A stretch of DNA of 20,104 nucleotides from JARFPW01 sp035464655 (GTDB lineage Bacteria > Gemmatimonadota > Gemmatimonadetes > Palauibacterales > Palauibacteraceae), in assembly GCA_035464655.1 (NCBI GenBank), contig DATHRZ010000007.1:1-20104 (forward strand). Reading direction: 5' to 3'. The notes beneath the pieces are model-generated. The model made no database searches and was not told where the DNA came from. It was given only the letters and a program-made list of their open reading frames with translations. A program made the translations under genes and the position numbers. Below are positions 14,591 to 20,104 of this stretch, piece by piece. Within the stretch, counting starts at the first letter, position 1. Each line of letters opens with the position of its first letter.

Positions 14591-15829
14591 TCAGTTGGTC
14601 GGGCCCCTCGCCAGCCGGATCGTGCCGGAATCCGGGTCGGTCCAGGCAACGAAGATCTCGCCACCGGCGGCCGCCAGCACGGGGAATCCCGACGCCCGGG
14701 CTGTGCTCGTCCCGCCTGCCGAGACGGACGGCGACAGGCGCCCGTTCAAGTCGATCGACCGTATTCGAATCTCGGCTCCACCGTCGACGAGGGCCTCCAT
14801 CCATGCCACGACGAATCGATGTCCCGTCGGGCCCGTCACGGCAAGGGCCGCGACCCGACCGAGCGGACGTCCCTCGTCGATGCGCACCGGTGGACCGAAC
14901 GATGCCCCGCCGTCCTCCGACAGCGCGGCGAACGCACCAGGCGTGTCCCGGGCGGCGGAGAACCAGGTGACCAGCACGGTATCGCCGATCGCGGCGAGGG
15001 CCGGCCCGTTCACGGGGCAGGCATCGATCTGCCAGCCGTCGTCATGAACGGGCACGGGCGGCGTCCAGGCGCCCTCGACGCGGCGTGTGACAGCGATGTC
15101 GCGGATCTCGGCCTGCGTGCGGTCACGATACGCTACGACCAAACCCGCCGGTACGGCGACCAGGCTCGTCTGGCAGCAATCGCAGACGCGCTCGTCGAGG
15201 ACGAACTCGTCGCTCGCCCGTCCGCTCCCCGCAACGGAGACGGCGCGCAGACTCATCTGTTCGGGCCCTTCCGCGTACGATCGACCGTCGAGCCACACGA
15301 CTTCCAGGCCTTCGGGACCGGCCAGTAGCGACACGAAGCCGTGTTCCGTCTGCGTCCGTCGCTCGTGTGGGACGACGGGGTCGGACCACGTCGCCCCCCC
15401 GTCGGCCGAGAACGCCAGGTGGACCTGGTAGGCGTACGTGCCCGGCCCGTTGTACTGCAGCCAGTGGGCGGCCAGGCTGTCGCCGCCGAGAGGGATCAAC
15501 GAGGGAAAGTCCGCCCAGTTGACGAACAGGTCATCGCGCCGGACGATCGTTCGGGGCGGGCTCCATTCGCCGTCGAGGAACTCGGCGAACTGGACGGCCG
15601 CAGCGGGCTCGTCGACCTGCCAGGACAGCAGGAACCCGCCGGAGGTTTCGGCCAACCGCGGGGTGCGGCTGCCCTCTCCCGCGGGCGTCCCGGTCGCGTC
15701 GAACGGGCCGGGTACGACGGGGCCCGCCTGCTCTTGCTCCCCCGTCGTCCCGATCGTGCGGTCGCAGGAAGCCGTAGCGAGGAGCGGAGCGACCAGGACG
15801 AGCGCGGCAGTGATTCGATCATTTACCAT
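14591..15829 (-). CDS. Sialidase-fold beta-propeller lipoprotein with CxCC motif
   Basis: A 412-residue protein with lipobox LATASC (Cys22). Repeated blades carry Asp-box-like motifs, SADGGATWSDP (141-151) and SEDGGASFGPP (304-314), and aromatic strand ends (LLSW, VVWLDGR, LVTWFS, VVAWME, VAWTD), as in six-bladed BNR/sialidase propellers. True sialidase activity is doubtful: I do not find the catalytic arginine triad or FRIP motif. Notable is VCDCCQTS (215-222; Cys216, 218, 219) with ACPVNGPAL (270-278, Cys271). These two motifs recur together in related propeller lipoproteins as I recall them, suggesting a bound metal or disulphide cluster. The ATG at 15829 lacks a strong ribosome site. It is the first gene of the minus-strand series. 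Confidence 0.8.
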   Translation of the reverse strand: MVNDRITAALVLVAPLLATASCDRTIGTTGEQEQAGPVVPGPFDATGTPAGEGSRTPRLAETSGGFLLSWQVDEPAAAVQFAEFLDGEWSPPRTIVRRDDLFVNWADFPSLIPLGGDSLAAHWLQYNGPGTYAYQVHLAFSADGGATWSDPVVPHERRTQTEHGFVSLLAGPEGLEVVWLDGRSYAEGPEQMSLRAVSVAGSGRASDEFVLDERVCDCCQTSLVAVPAGLVVAYRDRTQAEIRDIAVTRRVEGAWTPPVPVHDDGWQIDACPVNGPALAAIGDTVLVTWFSAARDTPGAFAALSEDGGASFGPPVRIDEGRPLGRVAALAVTGPTGHRFVVAWMEALVDGGAEIRIRSIDLNGRLSPSVSAGGTSTARASGFPVLAAAGGEIFVAWTDPDSGTIRLARGPTN

Positions 15830-15971
15830 GCGCCGAAGTTGGACCCTGCGCCATGCGCCGGCAATCCACTTGCGAAGGGCACTGTCGGAGCGCTTCTTCT
15901 AAGGGTCTGTCGTACGATACGGATGACCATCCTACGGTGCTTCCTCCCGGCACCGCGATGCGGAGTACGTG
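15830..15971. promoter_or_regulatory. Divergent intergenic region, sialidase-fold and secreted protein genes
   Basis: The genes are divergent, so both promoters should be here. An 8-base palindrome TCGTACGA (15910-15917) lies midway and could be a regulator half-site pair. I cannot define a -35/-10 pair. A GGAG ribosome site (15962-15965) stands 6 bases before the plus-strand ATG. Confidence 0.35.
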
Positions 15972-16649
15972 ATGCGCATATGTAAAGTTCTCCTTACCGG
16001 CTGCACCCTTGCGGCCTGTGTTCTGGTGACGCCGGGGGCCGCTCGGGCGCAGTCGCTCAGTCAGCCCGATGGCTGGGAAGTCCGTGCGGAACGGTTCGTC
16101 GCCATGCCGCCCGGATTTCACATCACGACCTCGCCGTCGGTGCTCCTCTACCATCCGGGGGCGCGGGCCGAGGGCGAGTTCGAGGTCGCTACGGACGGCT
16201 TCCTGTTCCGGGGTGATTCCCCCCATGGCTACGGGCTGTTCGTCGGCGGACGCGACCTGGCCGACGACGAAGCTGCGTGGATCTCCTTCGAGATCGCGCT
16301 CGATGGCACCTGGGTCGTGCGGCGGCGGGAGTATCGAGGCCAGGAGCAGGGCTTCGCGGTGGTCGACCTGGTTGGCCCCGAACCCGGCCCGATCGTCGTC
16401 CCCGGCGAGGAGCAGACGGCGCGCAACGCGATTGCGGTCGTGGCCGGCTCCGAGCATGTCGAGTTCCGGATCAACGACGAGACCGTGGCCACGCTCCCAC
16501 GCGCCGACCTCCACGTGGACGGCGTGACGGGCTTCCGGGTCGGCGCGGGCATGAACCTGCACCTGATCTCGCTCGTGATCCGATCGGACGGTGTGACGAC
16601 CGAGTGGGCTCCGCAGCCGGCGGAACCGCCGGAGGAGGGCGGGGCATGA
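15972..16649 (+). CDS. Secreted beta-rich protein, function unknown
   Basis: A 225-residue protein with a signal peptide (MRICKVLLTGCTLAACVLVT, cleavage near ARAQ, residue 27). The mature part is beta-rich with patterns such as ARAEGEFEVATDGFLFRGDS, YGLFVGGRDLADDEAAWISF and VEFRINDETVATLPRADLHV, and ends in GVTGFRVGAGMNLHLISLVI. This resembles the concanavalin-like sandwich fold of DUF1080/LamG-type proteins that bind or cleave sugars, but I see no catalytic pair and cannot name a family. The ATG at 15972 is preferred over the GTG 3 bases earlier because of GGAG spacing. Its stop overlaps the aminopeptidase start (ATGA). Confidence 0.7.
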   Translation: MRICKVLLTGCTLAACVLVTPGAARAQSLSQPDGWEVRAERFVAMPPGFHITTSPSVLLYHPGARAEGEFEVATDGFLFRGDSPHGYGLFVGGRDLADDEAAWISFEIALDGTWVVRRREYRGQEQGFAVVDLVGPEPGPIVVPGEEQTARNAIAVVAGSEHVEFRINDETVATLPRADLHVDGVTGFRVGAGMNLHLISLVIRSDGVTTEWAPQPAEPPEEGGA

Positions 16650-17770
16650 TCGACCCGCGCATCACCCGCCTCGCGGAGACGCTGATCCACTATTCCTGCG
16701 GTCTCGAGCCGAACGACAAGATCCTCATCGAAGCCGTCGACGTTCCTGACGAATTCACCTGCGAGCTCGTCCGCCTCGCCCACGAAACCGGTGCCCATCC
16801 CAACGTCTTTCTCAAGAGCAAGCAGGTCATGCGACGGCTGCTGCTGGGGGCGACGGAGACGCAGCTCGAGGCGATGGCCTGCTCCGAGGAGGCGATGATG
16901 GAGCAGATGGACGCCTATATCGGCGTCCGCGGATCGCCCAACGTCTCCGAGCTGAGCGACGTTCCCGCAGAGGCAATGAACGCGTTCGAACGGCTGATCT
17001 GGAGGCGCGTCCACAGCGACATCCGGGTGGCGAAGACGCGCTGGGTGGTCCTGCGCTGGCCAACACCGTCGATGGCGCAACTCGCGGGGCGTTCGACCGA
17101 AGCGTTCGAGGACTTCTACTTCGACGTCTGCACGATGAACTACGAGCGGATGTCGAAGGCGATGCAGCCTCTTCTCGAGCTGGTCGTCGCCACCGACAGG
17201 GTGCGGATCGTCAGCCCCGGAACCGATCTATCGTTCAGCATCGCGGGCATCGACGCGCAACCGTGCGACGGGAAGCGCAACATCCCCGACGGCGAGGTCT
17301 ACACGGCGCCGGTGCGCGACAGCATCGAGGGAATCATTCAGTACAACACGCCGACGCTCTACCAGGGGCATTCGCACCACGACGTGTTCTTCCGGTTCGA
17401 AAACGGGAAGATCGTCGAGGCCCGCAGCAACAACACGGAGCACCTGAACCAGGTGCTCGATTCCGACGAGGGCGCCCGCTACATCGGCGAGTTCGCGATC
17501 GGCTTCAACCCCCACATCCTCGAGCCGATGCGGGACATCCTGTTCGACGAAAAGATCGCGGGCAGCATCCACCTGACGCCGGGCAACGCCTACGACGTGG
17601 CGTTCAACGGCAATCGCAGCCAGATCCACTGGGACCTGGTACTCATTCAGCGGCCCGAGTACGGAGGCGGGGAGCTATGGTTCGACGACGTGCTGATCCG
17701 CAAGGACGGGATCTTCGTCGTGCCCGAGCTCGAGGGGCTGAACCCCGAGAACCTGGTGAACGGCGCATGA
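16646..17770 (+). CDS. M29-family metalloaminopeptidase
   Basis: A 374-residue protein of the peptidase M29 (aminopeptidase T/AmpS) family, cytosolic as no signal peptide is present. It releases N-terminal amino acids from peptides using two metal ions. The metal ligands are visible: Glu217 in IPDGEVYTAP (213-222), Glu282 in GEFAIGFNP (281-289), His309 in GSIHLTPGNAY (306-316) and His328/Asp330 in SQIHWDLVL (325-333). The glycine-rich QGHSHHDVFFRFENG and E-A-R-S linker before the third ligand are usual for the family. The start ATG at 16646 has a strong GGAGGAGG site and overlaps the upstream stop. It is coupled by ATGA to the lipoprotein gene behind it. Confidence 0.93.
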   Translation: MIDPRITRLAETLIHYSCGLEPNDKILIEAVDVPDEFTCELVRLAHETGAHPNVFLKSKQVMRRLLLGATETQLEAMACSEEAMMEQMDAYIGVRGSPNVSELSDVPAEAMNAFERLIWRRVHSDIRVAKTRWVVLRWPTPSMAQLAGRSTEAFEDFYFDVCTMNYERMSKAMQPLLELVVATDRVRIVSPGTDLSFSIAGIDAQPCDGKRNIPDGEVYTAPVRDSIEGIIQYNTPTLYQGHSHHDVFFRFENGKIVEARSNNTEHLNQVLDSDEGARYIGEFAIGFNPHILEPMRDILFDEKIAGSIHLTPGNAYDVAFNGNRSQIHWDLVLIQRPEYGGGELWFDDVLIRKDGIFVVPELEGLNPENLVNGA

Positions 17771-18375
17771 GACACCGGCGAGCACGGACCGCGAGGCGGC
17801 GCGTCGTACCGGGCCTGACGCTGGCTCTCGCGCTCGTCGCGGCGGAGGGCTGTGCGACGCTTCAGCAATTCGCGGCGCTTCGCCAGGTGCAGTTCGCCAT
17901 CGACGGGGTAGGGACGGGACGGCTGGCCGGGATCGACCTCGCCCGCGTGCGCTCGGCCGGCGACCTGCGCGTCACGGACGCCGCGCGGCTGGCGGCTGCG
18001 ATGGCCGACGAGGAGCTACCCCTCGAGTTCACGCTGGACGTCCGGGCGGAGAACCCGGCGGAAAATCAGACGACGGCACGCATGGTACGGTTCGCCTGGA
18101 CGCTGCTGCTGGACGACCGCGAGACGATCGACGGCGTGTTGGATCGTGAGATCTCGCTGCCGCCGGGCGACCCGCAGATCATTCCCCTGACCATGCGACT
18201 CGACCTGATCGAGTTCTTCGACGGCAACGCCACCGACCTGCTGAACCTCGCGCTTCGGTTCGCGGGGGCGGACGCGGAGACGGCGGAGGTGAAGCTGCGC
18301 GCCCTTCCGACGGTCGAGACTCCACTCGGGCCGATCGAGTACCCGGCCACGATCACGATCGTCGGTGACGACTGA
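17767..18375 (+). CDS. Putative lipoprotein with LEA14/WHy-like domain
   Basis: A 202-residue protein starting in an ATGA overlap with the aminopeptidase gene. An arginine-rich head and a hydrophobic stretch (LTLALALVAAEGC) end at Cys29. The lipobox (A-E-G-C) is imperfect, so lipidation is likely but not sure. The mature part, with VQFAIDGVGTGRLAGIDLAR (39-58) followed by LEFTLDVRAENPAEN and a regular beta pattern, fits the LEA14/WHy fold, a small seven-stranded sandwich in periplasmic stress-related or envelope proteins. Family call is by fold pattern, not by a strict motif. Its stop is 24 bases from the convergent lipoprotein gene. Confidence 0.68.
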   Translation: MRHRRARTARRRVVPGLTLALALVAAEGCATLQQFAALRQVQFAIDGVGTGRLAGIDLARVRSAGDLRVTDAARLAAAMADEELPLEFTLDVRAENPAENQTTARMVRFAWTLLLDDRETIDGVLDREISLPPGDPQIIPLTMRLDLIEFFDGNATDLLNLALRFAGADAETAEVKLRALPTVETPLGPIEYPATITIVGDD

Positions 18376-18403
18376 CCGTCTCGCCGCGACGGCCGAGCGT
18401 CAG
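18372..18403. terminator. Imperfect inverted repeat between convergent genes, possible terminator
   Basis: Outer arms CTGAC (18372-18376) and GTCAG (18399-18403) flank inner arms CCGTC (18376-18380) and GACGG (18388-18392), which share one base, so only one of the two pairings can form fully. Location at a convergent junction supports a terminator role; the sequence itself is only suggestive and has no T-run. Confidence 0.3.
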
Positions 18404-19128
18404 CGGCGCCGGATGTCCCGCAGGTCTTTCCTGAGCTCGTTCGTCAGGTAGTCGGCCGTGAAATCGGTTAATCCCGCGAGCTCGGCCCGTAGCTGCTCCG
18501 CCGTCAGCGTGTGGAGTGTTCCCGCCGTGACGATGTCGATCGGAACGCTGCTGCCCGTCTTGACCGAGGGCGTCAGGCGGTCGTGGCTGTTCACTTCCAC
18601 CGTCCACACCTCGTGGCCCGATCGTCGATCGAGCAGGACGGCCTCGACGTTCATGAACAGGCGTGCAGGGCGATTTCCGCGGGCGTCGATCCCGTACTGA
18701 CGGACGTACAACTCGAGCAGATAGTCAGCGGCTGCCGGATCCTCTATCGGGCGCGAACCGAGGTAGCGCGCGGCACGCTCGAGGGTCCACTGCGACATGC
18801 GCGCTCGCACGTCGACCTGGTTGGCGGCGCTGTCGAGCCGGGTGCGTGCCCGGCGGGCCTCGACGTCCTTCGCCACCTGCGATCCGGCGTCGAGTACGGC
18901 CGTGATCACGTCGTCACCGTCCACGTCGTAGCCGCCCGTCCACAGGGCCGGGGCCGGCGGCGCGTAGTCCGCCACGGCCAGCGTGGAGCCGGCGAACGAA
19001 TAGCGCTCCAGCTCGTGTCCGCCCCCGCATGCCGCCAGACTCGCGGCCGCGAGCGCGCAAATCAGCACGGCGCCGCGGTGAACCGGCGCCGCCGTGTCGT
19101 GCAAACTGCCGTACATTTTGCCGTTCAT
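18400..19128 (-). CDS. Lipoprotein of unknown function
   Basis: A 242-residue protein with a lipoprotein signal, ICALAAASLAAC (Cys34). The first ATG in frame is at 19185, but the ATG at 19128 has GGGAG 9 bases upstream and gives a normal signal peptide, so I use it. The mature protein contains a helical region rich in arginine and alanine (VAKDVEARRARTRLDSAANQ), followed by YLLELYVRQYGIDARGNRPA, and a strand-rich part RSGHEVWTVEVNSHDRLTPS. The last is similar in pattern to secreted lipoproteins that bind envelope components, but I do not recognise the family. It lies 58 bases after the acyltransferase gene, same strand. Confidence 0.7.
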   Translation of the reverse strand: MNGKMYGSLHDTAAPVHRGAVLICALAAASLAACGGGHELERYSFAGSTLAVADYAPPAPALWTGGYDVDGDDVITAVLDAGSQVAKDVEARRARTRLDSAANQVDVRARMSQWTLERAARYLGSRPIEDPAAADYLLELYVRQYGIDARGNRPARLFMNVEAVLLDRRSGHEVWTVEVNSHDRLTPSVKTGSSVPIDIVTAGTLHTLTAEQLRAELAGLTDFTADYLTNELRKDLRDIRRR

Positions 19129-19150
19129 GATCGTCGCTCCCGTTTGGGGA

Positions 19151-19168
19151 CGTCCTGTTGCAAGGACG
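19151..19168. other. Perfect 6-base-pair hairpin after the acyltransferase stop
   Basis: CGTCCT (19151-19156) and AGGACG (19163-19168) are exact inverted repeats with a 6-base loop. Placed 18 bases after the acyltransferase stop on the minus strand, it may reduce read-through into the lipoprotein gene. No T-run follows, so a full terminator is not shown. Confidence 0.35.
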
Positions 19169-19186
19169 ACCTCCAGGGCGAGCAAG

Positions 19187-20104
19187 TCACATGCCCGGAC
19201 GGGCCGTCGTGCGCATCAGCTCGAGCGACTCCGCCAGGACCCGGCGATGCTCGCGCAGCCGGGCGAGCTCCTCGCCGTCCGAAAGCAGGGCGCGGTAGCG
19301 GCGGACATCGAGTCGAGCGTCGACCCACGAGTCGCGCACACCGGCCGTCGCGAGCGCGATGAGCGGCAGGCCGACCAGGAACACGACGAACGCCGCCGGG
19401 CCGAGCCACAGTCCGGCGATGGTAGCGAGCAGCAGAACCCACGCGAGATAACAGACGGTACCGGCGAGGATCTTCCAGGTGGAACGCACGTCGGGGTCGA
19501 GCCCCGGCTGTACCGCGATCCAGCCGGTGGCACGGTAGGGCACGAAGAACAGGATCGCGCCGGCGGCGGCTAGCGGCCCGCCGACCAGGAACAGGCCGAG
19601 CCGGCGGACGAACCAGCCGATCGCGGTGCCGGCGTCGGGTACCTGGTCCAGCGCGTCGGCATCGAGGCCCAGAGTTTCCAGCGAACGTTGAAACCGCTGC
19701 ACGGCCCGATACAGGCTGTCGATGCGTTCGGGGTCTTCGCGGCGATAGTGGGCGAGGGTGTCCGACACCTCCCGCAGGCGACGCACCCGCTCCTCCGGGC
19801 TGCGGGCGAGGTCGAGCTCGGCAGCGTACAGCGCCTCGGCGCACTCGACGGTCTCGAGGTCGTCCCAGCTTTCGAGGTTCACCGTGACGTCACGGAGCGC
19901 CGCACCGATTCGTCCGGTCAGCGCGCGCACGGCCTCGGTGTCCTCCTCGCTCCGTCCCGCGAGATCGCCCCAGTCGATGGGCGACCCGACGATGGCACTG
20001 GCCTCGGAACGGAACCGTCCTTTGTCGCGCAGCACCATGCCGATCGGCACGATGGGGAACGTCTCGCCGACGCGCCCGACGGACCCGAGCGCGATGCGCG
20101 CGGC
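19187..20104 (-). CDS. PlsC-type lysophospholipid/glycerol-3-phosphate acyltransferase, C-terminal part (truncated by window edge)
   Basis: The reading frame continues past the right edge, giving 305 residues visible. It begins AARIALGSVGRVGETFPIVP, then IGMVLRDKGRFRSEASAIVG, a match to the 'ARIAL...VPVGL...D..RFRS..LV..G.P' region downstream of the active site in PlsC-like acyltransferases. The catalytic NHxxxxD block would lie outside the window. A GTG at 20050 is not the real start. The middle is helical and acidic. Two hydrophobic regions at about window 19380-19460 and 19520-19610 suggest 2 to 4 membrane helices, with a charged C-terminal tail. The role would be membrane phospholipid synthesis from acyl-CoA or acyl-ACP. 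The membrane segment after the acyltransferase domain is less common but known in larger family members. Confidence 0.75.
   Translation of the reverse strand, partial: AARIALGSVGRVGETFPIVPIGMVLRDKGRFRSEASAIVGSPIDWGDLAGRSEEDTEAVRALTGRIGAALRDVTVNLESWDDLETVECAEALYAAELDLARSPEERVRRLREVSDTLAHYRREDPERIDSLYRAVQRFQRSLETLGLDADALDQVPDAGTAIGWFVRRLGLFLVGGPLAAAGAILFFVPYRATGWIAVQPGLDPDVRSTWKILAGTVCYLAWVLLLATIAGLWLGPAAFVVFLVGLPLIALATAGVRDSWVDARLDVRRYRALLSDGEELARLREHRRVLAESLELMRTTARPGM

Noticed and set aside
12709..14970. Long plus-strand open frame (753 codons) across PLD-like and deaminase genes
   Set aside because: It is antisense to two genes with complete catalytic motifs. The translation is rich in R, A, G, H and P without family resemblance, as expected for shadow frames in GC-rich DNA.
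14591..15829. Calling the propeller lipoprotein a true sialidase
   Set aside because: Only Asp-box-like repeats are visible; the arginine triad and FRIP motif expected for catalysis were not found.
1..20104. CRISPR array, tRNA, rRNA, insertion sequence or prophage genes
   Set aside because: No regularly spaced repeats, cloverleaf-like sequence, transposase or integrase motif was seen in any part of the window.

Overview
The window is a GC-rich (clearly above 60%), densely packed bacterial chromosomal segment with little non-coding DNA. Several predicted exported proteins have signal peptides ending in a short A-Q or G-Q motif, and lipobox lipoproteins, a PhoD-like enzyme, an ECF sigma/anti-sigma pair and an M29 aminopeptidase are present. 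This looks like a Gram-negative-type, high-GC environmental bacterium. Gemmatimonadota or a relative is my best guess from gene style, but no rRNA or marker gene here proves it. I see no tRNA, rRNA, CRISPR array, insertion sequence or integrase.

Layout, left to right. (1) 1-194: start of a DUF222/HNH-type protein running off the left edge, then a 356-base gap without a gene. (2) 3322 to 551, minus strand: a four-gene operon of ECF sigma factor, two-helix membrane anti-sigma candidate, YbjQ-family protein and exported alpha/beta hydrolase, each junction a 4-base stop/start overlap. (3) 3447-5001: a secreted FDFWLGEW-type protein converging on a tandem NTF2-like lipoprotein, with a long hairpin between them. 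(4) 5138-6735: metallophosphoesterase and alpha/beta hydrolase, overlapping. (5) 6732-8093, minus: exported PhoD-like phosphatase. (6) 8261-9136: sugar-phosphate nucleotidyltransferase. (7) 15829 to 9139, minus, five genes in a row: sialidase-fold lipoprotein, MTA/SAH deaminase, phospholipase D/cardiolipin-synthase-like protein, galactokinase-family GHMP kinase, and an ATP-grasp ligase fused to a SET methyltransferase domain. (8) 15972-18375: secreted protein, M29 aminopeptidase and LEA14-like protein, joined by ATGA overlaps. (9) 20104 to 18400, minus: C-terminal part of a PlsC-type acyltransferase, then a lipoprotein.

The most unusual item is the ATP-grasp-SET fusion at 9139-10629. Both halves keep their recognisable motifs: ATP-grasp lysine and metal ligands, and HSCDPN, GEEISIDY and post-SET cysteines. 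It lies downstream of a sugar kinase, a PLD enzyme and an enzyme family able to remove S-adenosylhomocysteine, and convergent to a sugar nucleotidyltransferase. Whether these form one pathway is inference. A second item is the sialidase-fold lipoprotein, with a C-x-C-C motif and a fourth cysteine placed as if for metal binding. Seven NTGA stop/start overlaps show how strongly this genome uses translational coupling.
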